Shown here piece after piece: positions 13,201 through 24,536 of a DNA stretch of 64,000 nucleotides. Where the stretch lies: positions 2,790,001 to 2,854,000 of the forward strand of contig JAGVRJ010000002.1 of the NCBI GenBank assembly GCA_019059635.1, in the 5' to 3' direction. The position numbers and the translations under genes were made by a program. The notes below the pieces were generated by a model. That model was not told the origin of the DNA and made no database searches. It was given only the letters and a program-made list of their open reading frames with translations. Positions within the stretch are counted from its first letter, which is position 1, and each line of letters opens with the position of its first letter. The stretch is from Proales similis (Eukaryota > Rotifera > Eurotatoria > Ploima > Proalidae).

Positions 13201-16200
13201 GTCGATACAGCTTCGACTGCCTTGCTGAAATCAGCTTGGTCATCGGCAGAAGAAGACCCCGAGTCGACAACTTTGGCAAGGTCCTCCTGGGCTTGTTCAG
13301 TTGGTTCCGGAGACAAGGATTCATTCGATACAGCTTCGACTGCCTTGCTGAAATTAGCTTGGTCATCGGCAGAAGAAGTGACCGAGTCGACAACTTTGGT
13401 AAGGTCCTCCTGGGCTTGTTCAGTTTGATACGGAGACGAGGATTCATTCGATTCAGCTTCGACTGCCTTGCTGAAATCAGCTTGGTCATCGGCAGAAGAA
13501 GTGACCGAGTCGGCCACCATGTCAGGATCCTTCTGGGCTTGTTCAGTTGGTTCCGGAGACGAGGATACAGTCGATACAGCTTCGACTGCCTTGCTGAAAT
13601 CAGCTTGGTCAACGGCAGAAGAAGTGACCGAGTCGACAACTTTGGCAAGGTCCTCCTGGGCTTGTTCAGTTGGTTCCGGAGACGAGGATTCAGTCGATAC
13701 AGCTTCGACTGCCTTGCTGAAATCAGCTTGGTCATCGGCAGAAGAAGTGACCGAGTCGGCCACCATGTCAGGATCCTCCTGGGGTTGTACAATTTGTTCC
13801 GGAGACGAGGATACAGTCGATACAGCTTCGACTGCCTTGCTGAAATCAGCTTGGTCATCGGCAGAAGAAGTGACCGAGTCGACAACTTTGGCAAGGTCCT
13901 CCTTGGCTTGTTCAGTTGGTTCCGGAGACAAGGATTCAGTCGATACAGCTTCGACTGCCTTGCTGAAATCAGCTTGGTCATCGGCAGAAGAAGTGACCGA
14001 GTCGGCCACCATGTCAGGATCCTTCTGGGCTTGTTCAGTTGGTTCCGGAGACGAGGATTCAGTCGATACAGCTTCGACTGCCTTGCTGAAATCAGCTTGG
14101 TCATCGGCAGAAGAAGTGACCGAGTCGACAACTTTGGCAAGGTCCTCCTGGGCTTGTTCAGTTGGTTCCGGAGACGAGGATTCAGTCGATACAGCTTCGA
14201 CTGCCTTGCTGAAATCAGCTTGGTCATCGGCAGAAGAAGTGACCGAGTCGACAACTTTGGCAAGGTCCTCCTTGGCTTGTTCAGTTGGTTCCGGAGACAA
14301 GGATTCATTCGATACAGCTTCGACTGCCTTGCTGAAATCAGCTTGGTCAACGGCAGAAGAAGTGACCGAGTCGACAACTTTGGCAAGGTCCTCCTGGGCT
14401 TGTTCAGTTGGTTCCGGAGACGAGGATACAGTCGATACAGCTTCGACTGCCTTGCTGAAATCAGCTTGGTCATCGGCAGAAGAAGTGACCGAGTCGGCCA
14501 CCATGTCAGGATCCTCCTGGGGTTGTACAATTTGTTCCGGAGACAAGGATTCAGTCGATACAGCTTCGACTGCCTTGCTGAAATCAGCTTGGTCATCGGC
14601 AGAAGAAGTGACCGAGTCGACAACTTTGGCAAGGTCCTCCTTGGCTTGTTCAGTTGGTTCCGGAGACGAGGATTCAGTCGATACAGCTTCGACTGCCTTG
14701 CTGAAATCAGCTTGGTCATCGGCAGAAGAAGTGACCGAGTCGACAACTTTGGCAAGGTCCTCCTGGGCTTGTTCAGTTGGTTCCGGAGACGAGGATTCAG
14801 TCGATACAGCTTCGACTGCCTTGCTGAAATCAGCTTGGTCATCGGCAGAAGAAGTGACCGAGTCGGCCACCATGTCAGGATCCTCCTGGGGTTGTACAAT
14901 TTGTTCCGGAGACGAGGATTCAGTCGATACAGCTTCGACTGCCTTGCTGAAATCAGCTTGGTCATCGGCAGAAGAAGTGACCGAGTCGGCCACCATGTCA
15001 GGATCCTTCTGGGCTTGTTCAGTTGGTTCCGGAGACGAGGATTCAGTCGATACAGCTTCGACTGCCTTGCTGAAATCAGCTTGGTCATCGGCAGAAGAAG
15101 TGACCGAGTCGACAACTTTGGCAAGGTCCTCCTGGGCTTGTTCAGTTGGTTCCGGAGACGAGGATTCAGTCGATACAGCTTCGACTGCCTTGCTGAAATC
15201 AGCTTGGTCATCGGCAGAAGAAGTGACCGAGTCGGCCACCATGTCAGGATCCTCCTGGGGTTGTACAATTTGTTCCGGAGACGAGGATACAGTCGATACA
15301 GCTTCGACTGCCTTGCTGAAATCAGCTTGGTCATCGGCAGAAGAAGTGACCGAGTCGACAACTTTGGCAAGGTCCTCCTTGGCTTGTTCAGTTGGTTCCG
15401 GAGACAAGGATTCAGTCGATACAGCTTCGACTGCCTTGCTGAAATCAGCTTGGTCATCGGCAGAAGAAGTGACCGAGTCGGCCACCATGTCAGGATCCTC
15501 CTGGGGTTGTACAATTTGTTCCGGAGACAAGGATTCATTCAATACAGCTTCGACTGCCTTGCTGAAATCAGCTTGGTCATCGGCAGAAGAAGTGACCGAG
15601 TCGGCCACCATGTCAGGATCCTTCTGGGCTTGTTCAGTTGGTTCCGGAGCCGAGGATACAGTCGATACAGCTTCGACTGCCTTGCTGAAATCAGCTTGGT
15701 CATCGGCAGAAGAAGTGACCGAGTCGGCCACCATGTCAGGATCCTCCTGGGGTTGTACAATTTGTTCCGGAGACAAGGATTCATTCGATACAGCTTCGAC
15801 TGCCTTGCTGAAATCAGCTTGGTCATCGGCAGAAGAAGTGACCGAGTCGGCCACCATGTCAGGATCCTTCTGGGCTTGTTCAGTTGGTTCCGGAGCCGAG
15901 GATACAGTCGATACAGCTTCGACTGCCTTGCTGAAATCAGCTTGGTCATCGGCAGAAGAAGTGACCGAGTCGACATCTTTGGCAAGGTCCTTCTGGGCTT
16001 GTTCAGTTGGTTCCGGAGACGAGGATTCAGTCGATACAGCTTCGACTGCCTTGCTGAAATCAGCTTGGTCATCGGCAGAAGAAGTGACCGAGTCGACAAC
16101 TTTGGCAAGGTCCTCCTGGGCTTGTTCAGTTGGTTCCGGAGACGAGGATACAGTCGATACAGCTTCGACTGCCTTGCTGAAATCAGCTTGGTCATCGGCA

Positions 16201-19200
16201 GAAGAAGTGACCGAGTCGGCCACCATGTCAGGATCCTTCTGGGCTTGTTCAGTTTGATACGGAAACGAGGATACATTCGATACAGCTTCGACTGCCTTGC
16301 TGAAATCAGCTTGGTCATCGGCAAAAGAAGTGACCGAGTCGACATCTTTGGCAAGGTCCTCCTTGGCTTGTTCAGTTGGTTCCGGAGACGAGGATTCAGT
16401 CGATACAGCTTCGACTGCCTTGCTGAAATCAGCTTGGTCATCGGCAGAAGAAGTTACCGAGTCGGCCACCATGTCAGGATCCTCCTGGGGTTGTTCAGTT
16501 GGTTCCGGAGACGAGGATACAGTCGATACAGCTTCGACTGCCTTGCTGAAATCAGCTTGGTCATCGGCAGAAGAAGTGACCGAGTCGGCCACCATGTCAG
16601 GATCCTTCTGGGCTTGTTCAGTTTGATACGGAAACGAGGATACATTCGATACAGCTTCGACTGCCTTGCTGAAATCAGCTTGGTCATCGGCAGAAGAAGT
16701 GACCGAGTCGACATCTTTGGCAAGGTCCTCCTGGGCTTGTTCAGTTTGATACGGAAACGAGGATTCAGTCGATACAGCTTCGACTGCCTTGCTGAAATCA
16801 GCTTGGTCATCGGCAGAAGAAGTGACCGAGTCGACATCTTTGGCAAGGTCCTCCTGGGCTTGTTCAGTTGGTTCCGGAGACGAGTATACAGTCGATACAG
16901 CTTCGACTGCCTTGCTGAAATCAGCTTGGTCATCGGCAGAAGAAGTGACCGAGTCGACAACTTTGGCAAGGTCCTCCTGGGCTTGTTCAGTTTGATACGG
17001 AAACGAGGATTCAGTCGATACAGCTTCGACTGCCTTGCTGAAATCAGCTTGGTCATCGGCAGAAGAAGTGACCGAGTCGACAACTTTGGCAAGGTCCTCC
17101 TTGGCTTGTTCAGTTGGTTCCGGAGACGAGGATTCAGTCGATACAGCTTTGACTGCCTTGCTGAAATCAGCTTGGTCATCGGCAGAAGAAATGACCGAGT
17201 CGACAACTTTGGCAAGGTCCTCCTGGGCTTGTTCAGTTTGATACGGAAACGAGGATTCATTCGATACAGCTTCGACTGCCTTGCTGAAATCAGCTTGGTC
17301 ATCGGCAGAAGAAGTTACCGAGTCGGCCACCATGTCAGGATCCTCCTGGGGTTGTTCAGTTGGTTCCGGAGACGAGGATACAGTCGATACAGCTTCGACT
17401 GCCTTGCTGAAATCAGCTTGGTCATCGGCAGAAGAAGTGACCGAGTCGACAACTTTGGCAAGGTCCTCCTGGGCTTGTTCAGTTTGATACGGAAACGAGG
17501 ATTCATTCGATACAGCTTCGACTGCCTTGCTGAAATCAGCTTGGTCATCGGCAGAAGAAGTGACCGAGTCGGCCACCATGTCAGGATCCTTCTGGGCTTG
17601 TTCAGTTTGATACGGAAACGAGGATACATTTGATACAGCTTCGACTGCCTTGCTGAAATCAGCTTGGTCATCGGCAGAAGAAGTGACCGAGTCGGCCACC
17701 ATGTCAGGATCCTTCTGGGCTTGTTCAGTTTGATACGGAAACGAGGATACATTCGATACAGCTTCGACTGCCTTGCTGAAATCAGCTTGGTCATCGGCAG
17801 AAGAAGTGACCGAGTCGACATCTTTGGCAAGGTCCTTCTGGGCTTGTTCAGTTGGTTCCGGAGACGAGGATACAGTCGATACAGCTTCGACTGCCTTGCT
17901 GAAATCAGCTTGGTCATCGGCAGAAGAAGTGACCGAGTCGACAACTTTGGCAAGGTCCTCCTGGGCTTGTTCAGTTTGATACGGAAACGAGGATTCATTC
18001 GATACAGCTTCGACTGCCTTGCTGAAATCAGCTTGGTCATCGGCAGAAGAAGTGACCGAGTCGACAACTTTGGCAAGGTCCTCCTGGGCTTGTTCAGTTT
18101 GATACGGAAACGAGGATTCATTCGATACAGCTTCGACTGCCTTGCTGAAATCAGCTTGGTCATCGGCAGAAGAAGTGACCGAGTCGGCCACCATGTCAGG
18201 ATCCTTCTGGGCTTGTTCAGTTTGATACGGAAACGAGGATACATTCGATACAGCTTCGACTGCCTTGCTGAAATCAGCTTGGTCATCGGCAGAAGAAGTG
18301 ACCGAGTCGACATCTTTGGCAAGGTCCTTCTGGGCTTGTTCAGTTGGTTCCGGAGACGAGGATACAGTCGATACAGCTTCGACTGCCTTGCTGAAATCAG
18401 CTTGGTCATCGGCAGAAGAAGTGACCGAGTCGACAACTTTGGCAAGGTCCTCCTGGGCTTGTTCAGTTTGATACGGAAACGAGGATTCATTCGATACAGC
18501 TTCGACTGCCTTGCTGAAATCAGCTTGGTCATCGGCAGAAGAAGTGACCGAGTCGACAACTTTGGCAAGGTCCTCCTGGGCTTGTTCAGTTTGATACGGA
18601 AACGAGGATTCATTCGATACAGCTTCGACTGCCTTGCTGAAATCAGCTTGGTCATCGGCAGAAGAAGTGACCGAGTCGACAACTTTGGCAAGGTCCTCCT
18701 GGGCTTGTTCAGTTGGTTCCGGAGACGAGGATTCAGTCGATACAGCTTCGACTGCCTTGCTGAAATCAGCTTGGTCATCAGCGGAAGTCAATCTAGGCTC
18801 CACTGAAGTTGTGACAGAGTCGACCACTTTCTCAAGGTCTTTTTCCGATTTTTTTGTTTGCCTTTCGTTATTATCCGTAACGGTTATTTGGATTTCCTGT
18901 TCTTCTACTTCAATTTTTTGATTGAAATTTGTTATCAACTCGCTTTTATTCTCTTGTCTTGTATCACAGGGCGTTGTTATACTTTTTACCGAGCATAATC
19001 GTTGTTTAACATTCATGTATGGTTCGTTGATATTATCCGATTTAATTTCCACATTCTCATCAACACCTATATTGTATTTTATCTGATTTTCTTCTTTTTC
19101 GTTAATTTTGATTGAGTTTTCGACAATTTCATTAGTCTCCGGTTCCAATATCCATTTTTCTATTTTTCACTTGTTTTATTTTTTAATCATTTTTTTTTAG

Positions 19201-19564
19201 TTTAGCTTACCCTTGCGCAGATGAAAATTTGATTCTTCATTGTGTTCTTCGTTATTGTCACTCATCTTTTCTTTTTCAAACGCTTTGTAACCATCCGCTT
19301 TAAATATAAGTTTTGTACAATCCTTTTTTGTTGAATTTTATACTTCTATGATTAAAGAGCTTAATTACCATTTTTTATGGGCTTCTGTGTGCCATTTGAT
19401 GCTCCAGATGAAACTGATGCGAACTCATTTATATTCATTTTTTCTTCGTTTGCTGCCCGATTATCCCCTTTTTTAATGTTTGGTTGTACACAGCTCATAT
19501 TCGTTGTATTTCATTTACCTTCAGAGTTTTCTCCGGCTAAAATCGTTTTACGATCTGGCTCCAT
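10224..19564 (-). CDS. Giant 59-repeat acidic protein with C-terminal CaaX box (possible paralemmin relative)
   Basis: The main exon (19159 to 10224) is almost 9 kb of uninterrupted frame. Three upstream exons splice in frame: from 19564 (or further upstream) to 19519, 19369-19467 and 19211-19282, with introns of 51, 86 and 51 bp, giving about 3,040 residues. The N-terminal part is short and charged, and includes FHLRKEKWILEPETNE. Then come 59 tandem 41-residue repeats with core SADDQADFSKAVEAVS and linkers such as PEPTEQAQEDLAKVVD or PEQIVQPQEDPDMVAD: acidic, Ser/Thr/Glu-rich, probably disordered with a short amphipathic helix. A unique region of about 440 residues follows and ends in HGWKCCLF, a CaaX-type motif (X = Phe favours geranylgeranylation) with an adjacent Cys that could be palmitoylated. 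A CaaX end plus LRxxxW(I/L)LE near the N-terminus recalls paralemmins (LRERWLLEG; CKCC end), which are lipid-anchored plasma-membrane proteins. That family link is inference. The true first exon upstream of 19564 is unresolved: the frame is open back to about 19680 with no other ATG. Confidence 0.7.
11587..18800 (-). repeat. Tandem array of 59 x 123-bp coding repeats
   Basis: The anchor GAAATCAGCTTGG recurs with exact 123-bp spacing from 11628 to 18762, a distance of 7,134 bp or exactly 58 periods, so there are 59 copies and no net indel. Units differ by point changes and fall into a few linker types. Large blocks are also duplicated: the rare variant CCCCGAGTCG appears at 11781 and 13257 (12 units apart), and the rare TCATTCAATACAGC at about 13075 and 15535 (20 units apart). 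Confidence 0.97.
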
Positions 19565-20028
19565 CACGGCCAGCCGGTCTTCTAAATCCACCAATTCTTG
19601 CCTGGCTGTTTCAATTGAATTTTTCACTATTACTGAAACGGTTCTCCTTAGCCTCTCTAGTTTCAAATGTTAATCAGCCGCGTTTATTTTTTATCGAGTA
19701 GCAGCGTGTAGCAAGAGGAGTCGTTTTTTATGAATGACGGTTTCATTTTAAGCCACGTTCAAATTAAACCCAATTGTTGTGTGTGTGTGTGAGGGTTTGG
19801 GTTTTTTTTTGTTCTACTGGTATGAGCTGATGAAGCGTAAGCTTTTTCTGCAGACGCCTTTTTTTCACTCTGGTTCCGCACAACGTCTCACTGCCAAATA
19901 AATTCTACTCGATTATAATGAAATAGAAAATCGAAGACCCATGCTTCCGATGAATAATGAGTCGTCTGAGGAAACTCCAATTTTGAGGCAGAAAAAAAGA
20001 AAAGAAAGAAAGGCGAATAAATGGAGAG

Positions 20029-21387
20029 TTATTTACCGTAGAATAAATCGTCTACTTCTGATTCGGACTCGATTTGCTCTTTGACTGCACACAGCTCAGC
20101 TGAATGGCCCGCCAGTTGTTCGCTTATTATTTCTCTACTAAGAGAATCATAATCACTGCTATTGAATTCGCTGCCGCCGATTGGGCTTAAGCAAACAGTG
20201 GCCTGCCTCGGCTTGCCGTCATCACTTGGAGCGTCGTCATCGATAAGTACTGAACGGGTTGCAAAGTCAGGCGTCATTTCTCTGCGGATTGCATCTATTT
20301 CATTACTTTTGCCGACAGTCGCGTTCTGCATGGCGTCAATTATATCCCCGCCCTGATTATTTGATAAGGTTACTGAGCTAAGGACTGTTTGTTTCTGTAA
20401 ATCAACTGAATTGCTGCTTCCGTTCTCCGTTCTAGTATTTATCGCATTCTTCTCATCTCCCTGTGCCAGTTGCTTTTCCTCCAAAGAGCTTGACGAGCTA
20501 GACGAAATGCCAAATTCACTTTGCATTTGCCTCACCAACTCTTGATGCTGTTCAGCGGCAATTCGAGCCAACTCGGCGTCGGACGGCTGTATTGACAAGC
20601 CGCAGCCTATCGCATTCTCTTCCATGTTTTCGGGTATGGCGCTCAGCGATGAACTGCTTAACTGTTGTAAATTCTCATGTGAAAGTTCTTTTAGTGCCTG
20701 AGGGGCTCCATCTGCCAACTCATTTTCATCATCGATTCCAAACGACTTGCTTATTTCAAGGCTTTTTGATTTAAAACTTGGTCTCGCTCGAGTTCGGTTT
20801 GTGCATAAAGATGAAAGATACTCTAAAGCGTCTGGTCCGATTGTTGACTTGATCTCGTTCCTGCTTGCTTCTATTTGTTCGGCGTTTCGTTGGGCGGACG
20901 GCTGACTCAGATCGAGCTGAGATTCTTGGACGTTTAAAAATTTGAGCGTATTCAGCAAGTCGGAGGCTTTTTCGATTGCCGCCAGTGAGCTCTTGTTCGA
21001 TTCTTCTCCGAGTTTGGACGCTGACCGACGCCGACGCACGTTAGCCGGAGTCTGGCTGGTGTTTATATGAAATAGACCGGATTTTAGATTGGCGCCCATT
21101 TGTACCGATTCGTGGCTTTCCACTGTGCCGTCGTCGTGAATGAAGCTTACTTTTTCCATTCGTCCGAAATCGCTGAACTCAAACTTTTTGAAAAATGAAC
21201 GCATCGCGTCTGTCTTTTCGTTGTTTAGCGAAGAGGATTTCTTAAGTCGTCTACGTCGCATTGTGCCTTTGCCGCCCAGCTGAGTGGTTACCGGAGGCCG
21301 AATTTGACTTTTAGATTTCTCGCTTTCATTCCTGTTCTCTTCTTCGACTTGTTCCTCTTTTGCACGGCCCTTGTTCTCCTTTGACAT
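20029..21387 (-). CDS. Divergent NAC-beta (BTF3-like) protein with long disordered C-terminal extension
   Basis: A single open exon of 452 codons starts at a real ATG (21387). Residues about 35-115 match the NAC domain of BTF3/NAC-beta: LGGKGTMRRRRLKK corresponds to IGGKGTARRKKK, then FGRMEKVSFIHDDGTVESHE and SVQMGANLKSGLFHI correspond to the IEEVNMFTNQGTVIHF and PKVQASLAANTFTITG positions. GPDALEYLSSL further on resembles the GADSLTSLRRL helix that follows the domain in BTF3. Canonical BTF3 is about 160-200 residues; this protein adds a Ser/Glu-rich, low-complexity tail of about 250 residues. NAC-beta binds ribosomes and shields nascent chains. Whether this paralogue still does is unknown, although the basic RRRRLKK ribosome-binding patch is kept. 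The frame ends at GGTAAATAA, which could also be a splice donor, so more 3' exons are possible. Confidence 0.7.
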   Translation of the reverse strand: MSKENKGRAKEEQVEEENRNESEKSKSQIRPPVTTQLGGKGTMRRRRLKKSSSLNNEKTDAMRSFFKKFEFSDFGRMEKVSFIHDDGTVESHESVQMGANLKSGLFHINTSQTPANVRRRRSASKLGEESNKSSLAAIEKASDLLNTLKFLNVQESQLDLSQPSAQRNAEQIEASRNEIKSTIGPDALEYLSSLCTNRTRARPSFKSKSLEISKSFGIDDENELADGAPQALKELSHENLQQLSSSSLSAIPENMEENAIGCGLSIQPSDAELARIAAEQHQELVRQMQSEFGISSSSSSSLEEKQLAQGDEKNAINTRTENGSSNSVDLQKQTVLSSVTLSNNQGGDIIDAMQNATVGKSNEIDAIRREMTPDFATRSVLIDDDAPSDDGKPRQATVCLSPIGGSEFNSSDYDSLSREIISEQLAGHSAELCAVKEQIESESEVDDLFYGK

Positions 21388-24230
21388 TTTTTGTTCACGA
21401 TTCTCCTGTTTGCTGCCCGCTCTGACTCGCTGCGTTTATTTTCACCAATTTTTTCCTTTCTCTGCTTCACGCTCTTTCTCTCGCTCTGTGTGCGTGTCTC
21501 TGTGTCTTATCTAAATAGGAGTTTTTTGTTAATTTCATTAAGAAAAAACGTCTTCATTATCTTGATCTTGACCACTTTCCTTCTATTAATCATTGCAAGT
21601 AATAAATACTTGCACACATATTTTAAAGCCTCTAATATGTACATATTTATATATATAAAAAGAAGATATCTTTGATGCGGGTATAAATCTAATATGAATT
21701 GCCAAACCAGAACTATCAACAACAACAACAACAACCACAAAAAGCTTTGATTAAATGCATGCAAGCGGTAGAATGACGCGGCTAAGAAAAAAATAAAGAT
21801 ACGAAACGTGAATAGACACAAAGATTACAATCTGCTTGAATATAATTTTTGCTTTGTTGCGCTCGATAAACCGAGCACAGACAGCTCAAGTTAGAGGATT
21901 TTAAAAATTTTACGCCAAAATCTAATAGACTGACAAGCAAGCGCTTTGATGTTCGGCTAGAATTAAAAACTTCGAAGCGAAGAGGAGAGGCAGCAAAAAG
22001 GCAATCGCTTCCATTTCTCTCACTACGTTGTCATTAAAATTATTTTGCTTCGAGAATGATTTATTCGTTCGGCATGCCTGCTGAATGGAGCCTTTTATTT
22101 ATTTCTTTGAAGGAGAAGAAAAGTGAAAAGTTGAGCCATTAAAGGGCTAATAGAAAGAAATTTTGCAATTTGTGAGAATAGAGCTCGCCTCGGGCATATT
22201 TCTTTACTCGCACATCACATATTGGCCAGCTAGGCCTAGACAGACAGCTCCATTCTCTATGCAGTTCGACACCTATTCGATATGAAATATGAAGGCTCTG
22301 GCATTGAAAAGTGAGTGCACATTCTTTTTTGTACGTTTATTGACGTTCATGCGCACGAATATGTGTGGCCTTAATCATTTTTTTACGACTTGCGCTTCAT
22401 CTCTATTTCTTGTGCGAGGCAATCCTAGCTTTGTAGAAAGAGTCAAATAAATTCAGGTTTGCAGAGACTTAAAAAGGAACAAAGAGAAATAGAGAAAATT
22501 GAACTAGCTCTGGATTTGTAAGAGTAATTTAATTCGCCAGCGCGTTCGGTTTGTCAACTTTGTCAAACAATGCTCTTGGAGTTAAGAGTTGAGAATCTGG
22601 CCGTTAAATGAAAACAAAATTCCAGAAATCGAAATGCAAACGCGCGAGAGCAAGCCGATTTATTGCCCATCACCAAATCTGTTTACCTTGGCCTCAGCAA
22701 GAGCGCTTACAAACTCATGAACGCATGCCGATGCTTTTAAGCACGCGCTGGTTTGCGAGACCAATTGCGTAAGGACTGCTGCTCTGGTTTGCTTGAATTA
22801 GAATAAGACCGCAGCGGCCTTTCTTTTTCAATTTGCAGATTGTTTGCATAAAACACAAACCATGCCTCCTCACACTAGTTGGTGCCAAAACCAACACCCA
22901 CACACGCACAAGCTTTATCGGATGAAAGAAAAAATTGGACGCGTCAAGTCTCAGGTAGATCACGAGAGCAATCAAGCGTTAAAAATTCGCCAGCTATGCA
23001 CCCGAAAAATTCGAGCCTGGCTTGTAGTAATTCAATTAAACCTTTTCGTTGCCGACCTCTAAAACTAGCATTGGCTGGCCTACAAGCTAAATTAGAGATT
23101 GTCAATCTCTCACACTTTGTACCTTTCCCATTCTTTCTCTCTCTCTCTCCCCCGTCTCTCACTCTCACTAATAGTATACTACTGGCAGGGCAGACTAATC
23201 ATTTGAAGAAATAATTTGAAAAAAAAAGCAAATATGAAGATAATGAATAAGGGCACGGCTAATTAGCCAACTTGTCAAACTTATTGGGCATGTGGTTTGC
23301 AAGAGGTGGCGTTCCGCTGGCCATTTCCTTTACGTCGCTTCGATTGGTGACCGAAATCATGACTTGCCGAACTTAGTGAAATTCGATACAAGGCAAATTG
23401 AACAAAATTAAAGCTTGTATAAGGCGATGTACTCGGTGCTTATTTTAAGAAAAGAGCTAATAAATGCCGACAGAGAGGATAAGATGTGGAAGCTGTAGTG
23501 TAGAGTGGCTTTACATTTGCTTGTGCTTATGAAAGTTGATTATTTCCCAAAGTTGGTGCCGAAGAAGAAGAAACGAAGAAGTGAGAGGCAAGAACAAACA
23601 AATAATGAGTTTGATTTGAAATCATCTTCCCACCGCAGTCAGGCAGCAGCAGCCGGCGTAGCGCAGCCACTTGCAGCATATTAATTAGCGATATGCTTCA
23701 AGCTGCTAGGTCGATTAGAATGAGTCTAGAGCGAGTAAACGATGAGAACCGTTTTCTTTGTCTATGCCGGCTCAATTAAGATTTCGGAGGCGTAAGCTTG
23801 GCTTCGATCAATGCTATTCGGCTGATGTTTAATTTGGCCAACCACTATTGGCCTGAACAATTCCAAGGTGTATAATGGCCCTCTGAATTCGCATGTTTAC
23901 ATAAGAACTCATTCTTCACTTTTCATAATAGATTTGATTAAGGACTGCTGAGTGAAGGTCACTGGGGAATCGTTTGTGTGCCTTGATGCTTTTACTGACT
24001 TGCTCCGCTTCGGGTCGACGACTTGAACAAAACTGCACGCAGTCTGCTCAAGCGTTTTGGTTAGCTCAAGTCTTTACACACATGAGCTGCAAGAGCTTGG
24101 ACTTGAATTAAATCGCTTGGCACAATTTGAAAAGGGAATTGATGCCTGCCACATCTGACTTGCATGCGCTGACCCTGCGTGCATTAATTCAATTTTGACA
24201 CCGAGTTAAACCCGATTCTGGTTATTCTGC
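21388..24230. other. Gene-poor region
   Basis: About 2.8 kb upstream of the NAC-beta-like gene. AT-rich stretches, CAACAA runs at about 21717-21735 and CT-rich tracts at about 23135-23160 are present. Several short ORFs occur but none has a supported start with splice continuity or a recognisable domain. Confidence 0.55.
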
Positions 24231-24235
24231 TTGAG

Positions 24236-24242
24236 TATATAA
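24236..24242 (+). promoter_or_regulatory. TATA box (TATATAA)
   Basis: TATATAA in GAGTATATAATTACAAG lies about 60 bp upstream of the ATG at 24300, consistent with a focused promoter on the plus strand. No TSS evidence is available. Confidence 0.35.
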
Positions 24243-24299
24243 TTACAAGACGCCCTTGAAAACAATCAATTGGGCCCTTAATTGCATACACACCTCAAC

Positions 24300-24536
24300 A
24301 TGTCCGAAGTAGGCAGCATTTTTGTACTTGCCAGAATTTGCCAGCAACAGACTTCCATTCTTCTTTCACTTTTCCTAATGTGTGCGTGTGTGTTTGCGTG
24401 GCGGCGTGCGTAGATCGAAAGGATTCGCCTTCAGCTGTGGAACGCCCACCATTCGGGCCTTGCTTTCACTCTTTATTTACTTGCTTATTTACTCTCGAAT
24501 ATCTTAAAGGCAGCTATCACTGGCTGCGGATTATAA
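24300..24536 (+). CDS. Tentative 43-residue small membrane peptide
   Basis: The ATG at 24300 follows a good TATA box. Nine coding bases are followed by a GT donor at 24309 and, 105 bp later, a TAG acceptor at 24413. The join gives a 43-residue product beginning MSEIERIRLQLWNAHH with one hydrophobic segment (GLAFTLYLLAYLLSNIL). It could equally be chance: the ORF is short and no family is recognised. Unspliced, the same ATG gives a 36-codon ORF. Confidence 0.22.

Noticed and set aside
11562-17633. 2,023-codon open frame on the plus strand across the repeat array
   Set aside because: Shadow of the stop-free 123-bp repeat. The minus-strand frame is continuous into unique N- and C-terminal sequence and has proper splice sites; the plus frame has none.
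11587-18800. CRISPR-like or satellite array
   Set aside because: Regular spacing comes from 123-bp coding units without separate spacers; it is an in-frame protein repeat.
21507-21821. Hydrophobic minus-strand ORF (104 codons)
   Set aside because: No ATG at its start, AT-rich leader sequence, composition typical of random AT-rich DNA.
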